NCBI GenBank assembly: GCA_944472135.2
Contig: OX235270.1
Span: forward strand, 122,837,842-122,901,841
From: Trichobilharzia regenti
Taxonomy: Eukaryota > Platyhelminthes > Trematoda > Strigeidida > Schistosomatidae
DNA length: 64,000 nucleotides
Direction of reading: 5' to 3'
Shown: positions 9,859-20,949 of the stretch, in pieces
Layout: every line of letters starts with the position of its first letter
Position numbering within the stretch: the first letter of the stretch is position 1
Notes under the pieces: model-generated
What the model was told of the DNA's origin: nothing
What the model saw: the letters and a program-made list of their open reading frames with translations, nothing else
Database searches by the model: none
Position numbers and translations under genes: made by a program

Positions 9859-10265
9859 CTAAACCTATTGGAATACGTCAATTCGATAATGAGATTTCAC
9901 CTGGCAGTCGCTTATTCTATGTGGATAGATCAGAGGATAATAATAATAATAAACTAATGTTTACATATTTCGGGATGTTGAACACTGGTTTCTGGTTTCT
10001 TGTAATGATTGGAATAGTTTACCTTGTATGCACCTCTCTGTCGGTATTGATTTACTTCGTTGTAATTCAGTTATTGTTCACTTACTTCACCTATTATACT
10101 GATGGTATTAATATATGGGCTACAAGTTGGATAACTGGTTCGCAAGAGACTACGCCTTCTCCTCCTCCTCCTCCTATTGATACTATCAGTCAGCATAACA
10201 ATAATAATGGCTTTATCCATTCTGCCGGTTATGAAAATGTTGACCAGAATAAGAAAGCCTCATAA
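9859..10265 (+). CDS. LCLAT1: Lysocardiolipin acyltransferase-like, terminal exon
   Basis: Final exon, frame of 9921, from after CTGTGTAG to the TAA at 10263. It begins with a split codon (G|CT) that joins the phase-1 end of 7387. It encodes 'KPIGIRQFDNEISPGSRLFY', then a hydrophobic segment of about 50 residues ('GFWFLVMIGIVYLVCTSLSV', 'LIYFVVIQLLFTYFTYY'). This is likely two closely packed membrane segments, as in the C-terminal part of LCLAT1-type proteins. The tail is polar and low complexity, with two Asn runs and a run of six Pro, ending in Ala-Ser. The Asn and Pro runs look lineage-specific. Enzyme identity comes mainly from the preceding exon. Confidence 0.82.
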
Positions 10266-11125
10266 ATAATAAGAATTTCTACGGTGTGCTACTACTACTA
10301 CTATTACTACTTACTCGCTAACCTTTTACCCGTGTGAAAAAGTTACCTACAGAGTGCATAGTATTACAGAGTGATTCCTTATGCTTTGTTTTTCTTTTTA
10401 TTTGATATAATTGTACTGCCTTTGCAATACCTTTTCCTACTCATGTTCACATTTTGTCATAGTGTGTCTGAGTTTGTATGCCTGTGTGTGTGTGTGTGTG
10501 TGTACGTTTGCGGTCTTTTCACCATTCACTGCAGTATTATTATTATTATTATTATTTTATTTGACATTTCATGCTCTATAGATGATAATTTTGTTTTCTT
10601 CAAGAGTTGTTTATTTAATGGAAACTAGTCAATTCACTTGTCTCCCCATCCTGCACCACCATCACCACAACATAAAGTCAGTCATCCGACGTCACCTCTC
10701 TTATTCAAGATATTTTTGACTACTTTGAATTGCTAAATGTTTGTCATTTTCACTTTAAATTTTTTTTTTAATTTTTCATTTATTTAGTCACTTTTGTTTG
10801 TTTTCTTTGGCTTTTTATTTTACACTGTTGAAATCAATTGTAATTTTAATCTAAATTCAAAGTGGAACTGGAAACCACGAGTGTTTGTTATCATAAGTGT
10901 AGTATCACGTTAATATTTTTTTTCTTCTTTGGTTTGTTTTGTTCTGTTTTGAGAAAGTCATTCTGTGTGTGTCATCTCTGATTGTTGTACTTTCTTACAA
11001 GCGTGAATCAAGTGAATGTTTGTTAGTGTGTTGTGACTTTTTCGAGTCGTTTGTCATGATAAGTAATAATCATTATTGCTTTACATAAATATATAAATAA
11101 ATAAAAAGTAACTTAAAAGTGGGAA
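10266..11125 (+). other. 3' UTR of the acyltransferase gene
   Basis: AT-rich non-coding sequence after the stop, with a (TG)n run near 10486-10503 and an ATT repeat near 10535-10558. Overlapping AATAAA signals lie at 11096-11105, which would give a 3' UTR of about 850 nt. The end is inferred. Confidence 0.55.
11096..11105 (+). terminator. Candidate polyadenylation signal
   Basis: Two overlapping AATAAA hexamers in the first plausible position for the acyltransferase mRNA. Another AATAAA occurs near 11182, so the site is not certain. Confidence 0.45.
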
Positions 11126-11369
11126 ACTTTGTGCATATTATGTGGTTTACGTTATGCGCTTGATATGAATTGTTATTTTAAAAATAAATCTAGACGATGG
11201 GACTATACATAATTCTTTTTGGTTTCCAGTGGGAAATGCGATAATATATTTCACTTTGGGGGGATTGTGTAGTTGCCGAACATATATTTTTGATAGTATT
11301 TACACACTTTACTTTTCACTCGCGATCATTTTTAAGCTGTTGACACCAAACGAACGTAACATACCCCTG

Positions 11370-12375
11370 GTGATTACACACTCTCGATTTGGCTATCAGT
11401 CAGCTCGGTTCCCATATGCCAGTTTATGCCATCTCTGGCGTAGACATGCTATCCCGCTGGCTATCGATCAAAGAGCGTGTGTACTGTTCATCAGTCCGCT
11501 CCCTCCTCCTTTTATGGCTGTGAGGCCTGACCATTGAGAGTGGAAGTCTTGAAAAGCCTGGCTAGCTGTCTTTGATCATAGGTCCCTGCGTTCTATCTCC
11601 TGTATGAAGTGGTATAAAATAGGGTGATCAATATTGAGGTGAGGCATCCGTCGAGTGCTAGGTAAGGAGGGGAAATCAGTAGACGAGAATGTAAAGTTAA
11701 ATTGACTGGGATGGTTAGAATATGTGTTACGTATGCCTAGCCGTCGACTTCATCGAGTGACGGGCAATGTTAGCTGAGATAGGGTCAGGTTGGAAAGGAG
11801 CCAGTGGTGGTCAAACCAAAACATGGCTTCATCAGTCAATGAAATCCACAACAGTTAGTTTAAGCCAACCAGTCACGTAGGGAGGTGTAGATTCCCTGAC
11901 TGTTTGGTAAAAGCCAATGGCTTGTGGCACAGCGGTTAGGATTCTTACCGACCAAGCACATGGCCCGGTGTTCGATCCCCTACCGGCGCACACCCGATAT
12001 CAATGGTTGGACTGCAAAATTTGAGCTACCGGTATCACATGCTGAAAATTTCAGACTTTTATCAAAAAACGGTGTGAAGTCAAGCTGTAATCAAAATTTA
12101 AAAAAAATTTTTAATTGGTGATATTGCTCAAAATCGTTCTCAGTGGCGCAAATGCATCCACTCCTTGAGACTTATAATACCCCATAAAACTATATTGTTC
12201 TTCGTTATTACTGTTCTTTTTGCCTCATATTTCTGTCTACTGTCTCTATTTTGCATTCCTCTTTACTTTCTTCTCTTGCTTTTTGTGCTACATGGAGTGT
12301 GGTGACTCGACCTGGTGCACATGGTGCAGAGTTATATGTTTAAACCAGTCAGTGGTCAGGCTAGCAATCACCATT
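11370..12375 (+). mobile_element. LINE 3' end (family A), split by a SINE
   Basis: Longest family A copy. In shifting frames it shows 'GQTKTW'-, 'RMPSRRLHR'- and 'MLAEIGSGWKGASGGQTKTW'-type tail blocks (about 11700-11830), then a 3' region continuing to about 12375. A SINE-B copy is nested at 11915-12110 between the GWGPRD-equivalent region and the AQNRSQW-equivalent at about 12120. The LINE is therefore older than the SINE. No intact ORF. Confidence 0.72.
11915..12110 (+). mobile_element. tRNA-headed SINE with CR1-like tail (SINE-B), nested
   Basis: Head GCTTGTGGCACAGCGGTTAG and B-box GTGTTCGATCCCCT, body CGCACACCCGATATCAATGG, tail ATGCTGAAAATTTCAGAC then GTCAAGCTGTAATCAAAA with an A-rich end. 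Inserted into the LINE family A copy at 11370-12375. Confidence 0.82.
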
Positions 12376-12469
12376 GCTTAATGTGACTGTTGTCCAACTA
12401 CTGACAGCAAACATTGAAATAAGTCATCTATGGTTCAGTTACTCACAGCTCCGATACTTCTGAATTTAA

Positions 12470-12706
12470 TTATTATCATTATTATTGTATCCTTTAGTTC
12501 CTAGAGGAACATAGGGCTTCAGCTGCGCACCTCCATTGCCTTCGGTTTTCTGACAACTTTTTCACCCTGCTCCAGGTCTGTCCACATGCTTTCATCTCCT
12601 CGCATGACCTCCTCCAAGTCACCCTTGGACGACCAACTCGCCGCCTCCCTTTCGGGTTCCACTCGAGTAATGGCTTGTCTAGTGATGTCACTGTCAAAAA
12701 TATCAT
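12470..12706 (-). mobile_element. RTE-clade LINE 3' end (SR2-like), truncated
   Basis: A 70-codon - strand frame encodes 'KPLLEWNPKGRRRVGRPRVT', 'WRRSCEEMKACGQTWSRVKK' and 'LSENRRQWRCAAEALC'. This is the standard C-terminus of RTE ORF2 (GRPR.TWRR..E, W..V..LA.NR..WR..V..LC). The stop is followed by TCCTCTAGG, AACTAAAGG and a (TAA)n tail, the RTE 3' end used for target-primed insertion. 5'-truncated at about 12706. Confidence 0.88.
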
Positions 12707-12800
12707 GAAACAGACGACTTCTTCTTGCTCAGTATTACTAAATTAATTATTAACCTAGCGTAGATCAAAGGCGTCTTGATTAAAATAAGGTAAATGATGG

Positions 12801-14223
12801 CATGAAGAAAATAAAAGACAGATTCAGCGAAGAGAATTTTCTTTATCGACGAAAACATCTTCAGAGGCTGTACAGTCGTATTTATACTTACTAAAAGTGT
12901 ATAGTGGTCTGTTAGCGAGTAATAGGGGTTGACATAATTGATATAATTAATCATAAGTGGCTTTAGAAGTGAAAAGAATTAAAAGTTAAAAGTCGTAAAT
13001 TACATGGTACTCAACGGCACAATGATAGAAATTTGATAAGGTTAAAATTGCTCTTGAGTGGGAATAAAGGTATTTGAGTGTCAATTTAACAAATGTGAAA
13101 ATATAGAAAAGGAGCATATGAGATTGATAATAGTGAATTAATTACTAAAGTAAAAGCCAACTAAAAGTAAAATTAAAAATTTTAAAAAGAGAAGAGAAAA
13201 GTCAAAATGTTTTTTTACAGGGAACGATTAGTGAAGAGAGAAAAGCCTGAAAGAATCCAGACGGTGCCGAAGAAACTGCTATTTATGAGTGTTGAATTTA
13301 AAGGTGATACCGCAGCTGAGATCTTGAAGAATCGCTTATCCAGATCACTGGCGAAAGCCTTTTTATGGGTGAGTTACGTATCGATTTCTACAGCCGATAA
13401 ATGATCAATGGATATGTGAAGGATAAACTGCCGCTTCGGGCCACCTCAATGTGTTTTTATAATTTCACCAGCTAGTGTGGGGCTAGTTATATTGGTTGCA
13501 CAAAGCGCACGCTTTCCAAACGCATCTCTGAACATTATCCGGCATGATTATCAAAGGGACAGCGTAAGACAATTACTAGTTCAATTCTCGAGCATTTGGT
13601 AAACTCATGCCACGTAGCTCCACCAGAGTCGTCTTTCAAGATCATCTACAAAGTGAAGCCAAGTGGTACAAAGGGCGTCAGGTTTCGGCTTTTGTGCATG
13701 ATGGAGTCGCTGGCGGTCCATAAATACAACCCTGAACTCTGTATGCAGAAAAAGTTTGTCCAGTCTCTTATTCTACTTTGGTCTTAACTTCACTAATCGT
13801 TCCCTGTAAAAAAACATTTTGACTTTTCTCTTCTCTTTTTAAAATTTTTAATTTTACTTTTAGTTGGCTTTTACTTTAGTAATTAATTCACTATTATCAA
13901 TCTCATATGCTCCTTTTCTATATTTTCACATTTGTTAAATTGACACTCAAATACCTTTATTCTCACTCAAGAGCAATTTTAACCTTATCAAATTTCTATC
14001 ATTGTGCCGTTGAGTACCATGTAATTTACGACTTTTAACTTTTAATTCTTTTCACTTCTAAAGCCACTTATGATTAATTATATCAATTATGTCAACCCCT
14101 ATTACTCGCTAACAGACCACTATACACTTTTAGTAAGTATAAATACGACTGTACAGCCTCTGAAGATGTTTTCGTCGATAAAGAAAATTCTCTTCGCTGA
14201 ATCTGTCTTTTATTTTCTTCATG
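12801..14223 (+). mobile_element. Penelope-like element with 436-bp inverted terminal repeats
   Basis: The left arm 12801-13236 and right arm 13788-14223 are inverted copies of equal length with very few differences (for example GTGGG/TTCTC near 13060 and 13965). The core (13237-13787) carries the C-terminal part of a PLE protein. Both arms contain TCTTTATCGACGAAAACATC or its complement, a motif with the look of PLE termini. The high similarity of the arms suggests a fairly recent insertion or recent duplication of the arm. The RT is absent, so the copy is non-autonomous. Confidence 0.85.
13207..13790 (+). pseudogene. PLE C-terminal region with GIY-YIG endonuclease (frameshifted)
   Basis: The frame from 13207 gives 'LLFMSVEFKGDTAAEILKNR' and 'LSRSLAKAFLW', matching the linker PLEs have before the nuclease ('.PFKGD..A..I..RL..A...F'). 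Frames then shift: 13430-13600 encodes 'LPLRATSMCFY', a YIG-type core and 'LSKRISEHYP' in different frames. 13596-13787 ends with 'SSFKIIYKV', 'ESLAVHKYNPELCMQKKFVQ' and 'SLILLWS', the conserved PLE C-terminus. At least two frameshifts; not functional as it stands. Confidence 0.8.
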
Positions 14224-15517
14224 ACTCGACTCAATGGGTATTTTCCGTGATTTAAATGATTGCATATATCAGATATTTGAATAAAGCAAGAACAACAGTT
14301 TGAGCAAGATATGATGGTACTACTATTTATTTCTCCGGCTTCTCATCAGTTGCGTACAGCCTAAAGTACAGAGCAGTTTTAACATATTTGCAAATATTAA
14401 ATAAATTCAGTTGGTGGTAGGAGACTCCAAACCTAGTAAACCATGCTCAGAAAGTTCAAGCCTAAACAAAAATAAACGATTTCGTACAGTGGCAAAAGAG
14501 TTACATAATAGAGATAGGTTGATGATGAGTAACTAAAAGACTGAGTTACAATGTGATGAGTTCGAGTCAAACCATAGAAATAAGAGACAAACAAGGTTTA
14601 ACTATATCAAAGGAAGGAGAAGTTAAAGCCAAAGGCTTTTTGGCACATGTTCAGAAAATCGAAGGTGTACCCGTTCCTTCTGATCTCCTGACGTAACTGC
14701 TACTGCAGATACACGTTAATTTGTGTACACAGTCAAAGTGTATCTGTCGACTTTTGATCGTACCAAAAAGCATGTTGCCCGATAAATGGGAATCAACTTA
14801 GCCGCAGGATAGCTTCTGGTTAGTGAGGTATTCAATCTTTTGTAAACTGTTCCTACAATATTATTGTAACGACAGAAGACAAGGGCCAGGCAACAGATCC
14901 TGTATTATGGAAATCAACATATATTTATAGATGTTCATGTACATATTATAGATTATTGTTATCAGAAAAACAGTCTTCTGACTGGTTGTTCTCACAGAAA
15001 GTTAATCTTGCATCTCTTTGTGGCTGTGTCTTGAATGTCAGATCATCTATATGTTAACTGTATCCGCCTACGCAAAGGCTTTGTTCTCATTTTTCTCACG
15101 ACCAGTATTTGGGACATAAACATTGACGTAAATTACTGTCTACCAATTTTGGCTAACAGCCAGCTCTCACCACATCATCACCTTTAAAGTTCTGTTGAAT
15201 GAAGATAGGTTTCTTTCCAACTGTGACTTATTTGGTATTTGAGCCCTCACACGGTCGGTGTTTCTCAACATCTTTTCGAGAATCAGAAATTCTTCATCTA
15301 ACAGCATATTGTCCAGACTTTACATAACAAGTTTCTGACCAGTGCTGGTCTGAAGCTATTTGGACAAAAACTATCAAAATGTAATAATTGTCCATTCCAT
15401 GTAGGCTTTCGTTAAATTGACCTCTGGGAACTACCATCTTCCAGGCGTTGCATGGTAATGTCGATGAAATAAAACCTTTCATTACTTTCATGTTTCAGTG
15501 TTAGTTTGTAGAGATTT
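14224..15517. other. Unassigned, possible PLE debris
   Basis: No clear gene. Near 14330-14350 the - strand carries ACTGATGAGAAGCCGG followed by AGAAATAAA, which resembles PLE terminal or hammerhead-like motifs. Open - strand stretches at 15290-15600 have no recognisable domain. I could not name an element with confidence. Confidence 0.35.
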
Positions 15518-15605
15518 GGCCCATGAATTCTAACTTCTCCCAATTCATGACATAGCACGACCCCTAGCCAATGTCTTCGGCGAGTATTTGTCCTCACACC
15601 CGACC
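15518..15605 (-). mobile_element. 5' part of a hammerhead SINE, inverted to the next copy
   Basis: These 88 bases are an inverted copy of 15674-15761, sharing GGTCGGGTGTGAGGACAAAT and AGAATTCATGGGCC. They correspond to the 5' part of the hammerhead SINE at 15611-15945. The arms are about 68 nt apart, giving a long potential hairpin. Confidence 0.7.
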
Positions 15606-15610
15606 TGCTG

Positions 15611-15945
15611 CCCTATTCAGGTAGGTAGTTACCTGGGTATCCAGTGGGAATTCGTGACCAGTAGGGTGCAACTGGTCGGGTGTGAGGACAAATGCTCGCC
15701 GAAGACATTGGCTATGGGTCGCGCTATATCGTGAATTGGCAGAAGTTAGAATTCATGGGCCATTGGATCGGGTCCCAGCGGCTTAATGGTATACGAGCTT
15801 GCCTTGTAACCAGAAGGTTCTGGGTTCGAATCCCGGTAGGTGCGTACTGTGAAGAGTCCCAAACTAGGACGAAACAGCTGTTTAGGTCTCCTAGGTTTTC
15901 CAATAGCTCTCTAACCACTGTCAGCTCATGATGAAATCCTGTAAC
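15611..15945 (+). mobile_element. Hammerhead-bearing SINE (variant family)
   Basis: After a 5' region (CCAGTGGGAATTCGTGACCA, CGCCGAAGACATTGGCTA) comes a tRNA-like part with an A-box-like CCCAGCGGCTTAATGG and a clear B box GGGTTCGAATCCCGG. Then the hammerhead-like core: CTGTGAAGAGTCCC, AAACTA, GGACGAAACAGCTGTTT at about 15846-15883. Compared with the copies at 32286 and 32683 it has lost two bases of CTGATGA and the cleavage triplet is GTT. Similar in design to schistosome Sm-alpha repeats. PLE RT sequence follows directly. Confidence 0.75.
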
Positions 15946-16440
15946 CAAAACGGAACTGATTGAGAAGGAGCTCATTGACATCCTGAAGAGAATGAAGGCC
16001 AGTCAACTAATCAGTGGTAATGTCTATGACCAGATCCAGCGAACATGTTCGATGATACCAAGACTTTATGGTCTACAAAATGTACACAAGTTTGGCCTTC
16101 CACTTCATCCAATTCTGGATATATCAGGTTCCCCTTATCACTCTACCGCAAAATGGCTGGCAGATATTCTGGAATCTGCTTAGAAACAATTATACACTCA
16201 CTCGCTTTGTGACACTTTCCAGTTCATCGACTACACACAAGACTTGAATAAATCTAACAAAACTATGCTGTCCTTCAACACTGAGTCACTTTTCACAAAT
16301 GTCCCACTCACGAAAACAGTCTGCTTTATATGCAAATATATAGATGGTAAACATCTCAGTATTGGAATACCAACAACATATATGAAGGAATTACTCCTGA
16401 GATGCACTCTGAAGGAAGCTGGAAGACAGTTCTGAGCACA
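15945..16440 (+). pseudogene. Penelope-like reverse transcriptase fragment
   Basis: In one frame (15992-16435) interrupted by a TAG at 16181. It encodes 'PRLYGLQNVHKFGLPLHPIL', 'SPYHSTAKWLADIL', and then 'MLSFNTESLFTNVP'. These correspond to the RT finger and motif A blocks of PLEs (LYGLPK.HK....LRPI, AKWLADIL, SFDVESLFTNVP). The motif A aspartate is Asn here and the expected 'PK' is 'QN', consistent with decay. Upstream 'ELIEKELIDILKRMKASQ' is in the same frame from about 15950. The catalytic DD motif and the nuclease are missing. Confidence 0.82.
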
Positions 16441-16799
16441 CGCCTGCTGAAGTGATCGAGCCTGTTGACCTTATCACTTATTTGTGAAGTTGCATCAGCC
16501 CTAACGGGCTGGTCGCAGCGATATCATAGCTTGGAGACACGATGCTTTTGTATCATCTGTGGAGTCAACATTGTTGAGCAAATGACAAATACTACTCAGA
16601 GTTTCGCTTCATCCTTCTTTACGACTGTAAAACTTGATCGTTGATAGTAGAAGTTGTTAAGGGACTTACCTTCTTTGACCATATGTGTATCACTCCTATC
16701 CCTCGTGTAAAACGAAATGATTATATAGTCAGTAATATCAGGTGCGAAAATCAGTGAATTCAGTTGCGATGTTGAATCGATTGATATGGCTTTTGGATG
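16441..16799. other. Spacer, no gene seen
   Basis: No recognisable element. It could be a decayed continuation of the PLE, but I cannot show it. Confidence 0.35.
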
Positions 16800-17100
16800 T
16801 GTCCTAACCATAGCCTTACATGTCGATCATAGTTAACTGACATGATTGGGTTGGAAAAGAGTTAGGTATGGTGAAATCAAAACATGACATCAACCTAAGA
16901 AGTCTCTGACTGGATTCCTTGAGACGCTAAGAGTCAGTTGCTGCAGACTGTCGGTGAATATGACTGAAAATTGTTCTCAGTGGCCAAGATACATTCTCGC
17001 TCTTGATCCACCAGATCTGTCTAATTCTTATTGTTCCTCATTTACACTTAGACGCAAGTCCTACTTTGAAATTCAGTTCATTTCAATCAGCAAGCTATTC
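16800..17100 (+). mobile_element. LINE family A fragment, strongly decayed
   Basis: Shares blocks with the 11760-12200 copy: TGGGTTGGAAAAGAGTTAGG, AAATCAAAACATG, AAATTGTTCTCAGTGGC and a following 3' region. No ORF. Confidence 0.5.
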
Positions 17101-18349
17101 TGACTGGACCAACTCTTCTAGAGAGGCTATATGAATAGTGGTTAGACTTAAAGTAGTCGGTCAACTTTTTATGCATACTGATTACATTTATTGGTCTCTT
17201 ATTTTATGCAGAATTTATTCATTCTTGAAATAAATAGTTTCCAAGTAACTTTCACTATTGATTCGATTAGCCATACGAACTTATTTTTTATCATCTGCTG
17301 ACAGTTTACAAAATCACACTAAATTTTAATAGTTTAGCACTAACCATACAGAAAATGGTATAAGGTCATGCACAGAAACAGGTTAATTATTTGAGACATA
17401 AACAAAATGCATCTTAGTTTCAAGGTGTATGTTTATGAGGTCGAACAGTCCATTTAGATGTACACCATCTTTATTTGTTATCCATTTCTGTTAGCATTTC
17501 ATTAATGATTTAAATTTTTAAAAATAGTTTGAAAAATATCTGTGATAATAGTCACTTTGTTTCATTTAAGTTGTATCTGAGACGTTGTGAGAAAAACTAC
17601 AGTGTATTTTGCAGGTATTTGACTTTGATGTCTAACAATCGGAACCAGGAGATATATTTTGGTTTGTTTTCCATACGTCAGCTGCATCTGTCATCATTCG
17701 TTCTGTATTTTCACCAAAACTAAGCGTGGATAGACTGATTTCGTCCCGTGTTGACTGCATCATGTGTCGGAAGGCTTATTTATTCTCTTTTTTGTACCAG
17801 TTTTGTTTGATTGTTTTACTGGACCGAGTTTATGGGTTCCGTCTGTTACTGAAGAAGAATGGTACTAATCACAGTACGGTTGAAGATACTTATGGAAGAT
17901 GGGATGCAGGTCTTGAATTCTACTGTTAGCTGCCACCTGACAAATAATTCCGTTGAATATTAGAATCATGACAAGGTACTCTTCAGAAGGTGTGTGTTTC
18001 AAAAGGATCAATGTGAAACATGATTTCCCTATATATTTCTAATGACAGATCGAGGAGTAATTACTCCTTGGGAGTAAAAAGTGTGTGAAAAGAGAGGAAA
18101 CGAGAAACGTAATTCAAATTGGAGACCCTTATTTGGGGATGGAAATAATTCCAGTAGTCATTGTAGACTGCGATGGACTAAACAAGCAAATTTGTGATTT
18201 TTTCAGTGGTATAATGAAGCAGCAGTCTACAAAACCAACTTGAGTTCCTAGTTTACTTGTAAATACAGATTATTCTGAGAAATTAATCTTCTTCGTTTTA
18301 TAATCTCATACCAAGCTTTATTTACTGAATAGCAGTTTAATGCGTTTTG
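17101..18349. other. Spacer, no gene seen
   Basis: Two adjacent + strand reading frames (17529-17723, 17726-17929) have no recognisable domain and no splice context I trust. Treated as chance ORFs. Confidence 0.4.
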
Positions 18350-18845
18350 ACAGATCAACAGCACTCAGCATGAAAAATAAGATCCGGATTTTCAACTCCA
18401 ATGTTAAGTCACTGCAACTTACTAGACGGACTGGACACTTAGCTCGTCAATAAGGGCACTTCGAGCAAAGTGCAAACAAAGTCTTCGTTCAGTAATTTGC
18501 TCAAGATCAGATGGCCAGCCAGAAAAGATCAGCAACAGGGAGGGATTTCTGACAGTGAACCAAATCAGCAGGAACCAACTGTGCAACAAATATGCAGGAA
18601 GAAATGAAAATGAAGGAAATGGAAGAAATGACATACTCTGAGGAAACCATCAGGTGACATCACACTGCAGGCCATCACTCGAGTGGAACCCGAATGGAAA
18701 GCGGTGAGTTGGTCGTCCGAGGGTGACATGGATGAGGTCATGTGAAGAGGAGATAAAAGCATGTGGGCAGAATTGTAGCCGGGTGAAAACATTGGCAGAG
18801 AACCGAAGCCAATGGAGACGTGAGGCTGAAGCCCTATGTCCTACT
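18350..18845 (+). mobile_element. RTE-clade LINE 3' fragment
   Basis: In broken frames it contains the RTE tail blocks: 'STALSMKNKIRIF', a stretch like 'KIRWPARKDQQQ' and the 'GRP..TW....EE.KACGQN'-type stretch at 18710-18800, then GAGGCTGAAGCCCTATGTCC at 18820. It meets an opposite RTE fragment at about 18846, tail to tail. Confidence 0.75.
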
Positions 18846-19805
18846 CCCCACTCGGGTTCCACTCGAGCGATGGCATGGCGTGTGATGTCACTTGATGGTT
18901 TTCTCAGAGTATGGACAATCCAACTCCATTTCTTCCTTCATGTTTGTTGCACAGTTGGTCCCTGGTTGGTTATCTCATTGCCAGAGATCCCTGCTGCTTA
19001 TCTTTTCTAGCCGGCCATCTGATCTTGAGCGAAGTATTGAACGAAGACAGCTATTGATGAAGATGTGCAGTCTGTTCTAAGTGCCCTTCGTGACACGGCG
19101 CTAAGTGTCTGATCCGTATAGTAAGCAGCACTGACTTCACATTGGAGTTGAAAATCAGGATCATATTTGTCACGCTGAGTGCTGTTGACCTCCACACAGA
19201 CTTGAGAGTAATAAAATCTTGTCTTGCTTTCCCGATCCTCGCTTTGATATCCTCGTCAGTTCCGCCTGCAGTTGAATCGATGCTTCCCAGGTAAGTAAAG
19301 GAGGTTGTTTCTTTCAGGTTCCTCCCATTTATGGTGGTTGTTGTCTGTTGTTGTTGCTGTTGGCCAAGAATCTTCATCAACTCTATTTTCTCTATGTTCA
19401 CCTGAAGCCCTATCTTCCCTGGATGTTTCTTCTGCCAACTTGTTGCTTTTTACTTGCGTATCTTCAAGTTTGTGGGAAGTCAAAAACATGTCATCGGTAA
19501 AGTCCAGACCCACTTTTTCGTGAGGGTCCATTTTATGCTTGTTTCCTCGCTGTCGGCTGTCTGTAACATTATCCAGTCTACCGGAATCAGGAAAATGACT
19601 GGAGGTAGTAGACAGCCGTCTTCACTTCGAAGGATTCCGCGAGTTTCCTATTGTTGATTACTTGGTAAACAGCATTGTTGTACGACTGTTGGATAAGTTG
19701 TATAATTGCTGGCGGCAACCCGTAGTAGCGCGTAAGTCTCCAAATCACCTCCTCTATAGACGCTGTCGTAAGCCTTTTCAAAGTCAATGAAGTCTTTCTC
19801 ATAGC
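18846..19805 (-). mobile_element. RTE-clade LINE fragment, opposite strand
   Basis: On the - strand: 'RYYGLPPAIIQLIQQSYNNA' (19730-19670), a broken stretch over the RT palm ('LDFTDDMFLTSHKLEDTQVK', 19510-19450, where RTE normally has FADD), then 'NGRNLKETTSFTYLGSIDST' and 'GGTDEDIKARIGKA'. These are consecutive parts of RTE ORF2, in at least three frames. The second position of the catalytic box is Thr here (FTDD). 3' truncated at the junction with 18350-18845. Confidence 0.82.
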
Positions 19806-20949
19806 AAGATATTACTGGAACTAATAACAGTTATTTATTGATCCAGTTGTTGAGACTGGTCGTCAGAATGTTATTACAGAATAAGACATACTGAACAATT
19901 TACTTAATAATCAAAAAATTAAGGAGGCATTCGATTTAGTACACTGATTCAAAACTCTTTGTGCGTGATTGTGTTGAATATAATTAGTGTATTTCCTTCG
20001 GTATTCAATTTCATCATAACCATCAACTTGAATGAAACATTTTAGTGTGAGAACTTTATAGAAGAAACTATTGAGTTACGTGCTGATTTTCTATGAGTTT
20101 ACTGCTTTATTACAAACCAGGAGGATGTTTTAATCCGAAATGTAGATAATTATTGCTTAGGAGTGATACGAATGGTTTACTTGAAAAAAATTCCTCTTTA
20201 GACTTCCTTTTGGTGTGTATATAACACTACATGTAGAAGTATTGAGTTGACACGTCCCACAGAAATTCGATGAATTTATTAAATCTTGCTTTATTAATAT
20301 TTTCGCTCATAATAATTTTAATCCGGGCTTACAAAATAAAGGTACAGCAGTTGTATATCCTCCAACTACCAAGGTACTTATCCTACAAAGACCACACAAG
20401 TTTTCGGAAGATGAATCAGAACAACAAATTGATTTTCAGAAATTAAAGATGCATAGTTTGGCATCGGAAACGTATCGTGGTGATGTTTGCTTCTCTAGGT
20501 AGACTGTGTTTAAGAAAAAGTGGATGTAACATGATGGCGTGCCAAATGGCGTCGATGCTCGTGCACGCATCCCCAATTTAGCTACTCAGCACCTAATCTT
20601 GAAAGTCTTAGGCTAATAATTTCAGTGGGATTAATGACCGCTATACAGGCAATAAATGGTATCAGTAAAATTCTAATTTTTTTTTGTTTATTTTACACAT
20701 TCCTCTATACTGCGTCTGTGTTTACTTTGTGATTTAAAGAGTTACTTTCTTTCTATACATATTATTAAGAATAAATTTGGGATTCGAATGAAATGCATTT
20801 AAAAGGACACATGTTAATATATGTGTAAAACTTGGGCATTGTGGTATTATGTAATCCCATATTAATTTGTTTATTGGATATACCATACAGTCATGAAGCA
20901 GTATTATTTACTAGATGACACAGTTTCGAACACAATATATTGTTCATAT
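19806..20949. other. Spacer, no gene seen
   Basis: AT-rich; nothing recognised on either strand. Confidence 0.4.

Noticed and set aside
12703..12954. Small protein gene duplicated at 14070-14255
   Set aside because: The two ORFs are the inverted arms of a PLE derivative, with identical starts and unrelated ends; no sign of coding selection.
17529..17929. Two adjacent ORFs as exons
   Set aside because: No recognisable domain, unconvincing splice sites and no conserved neighbours.
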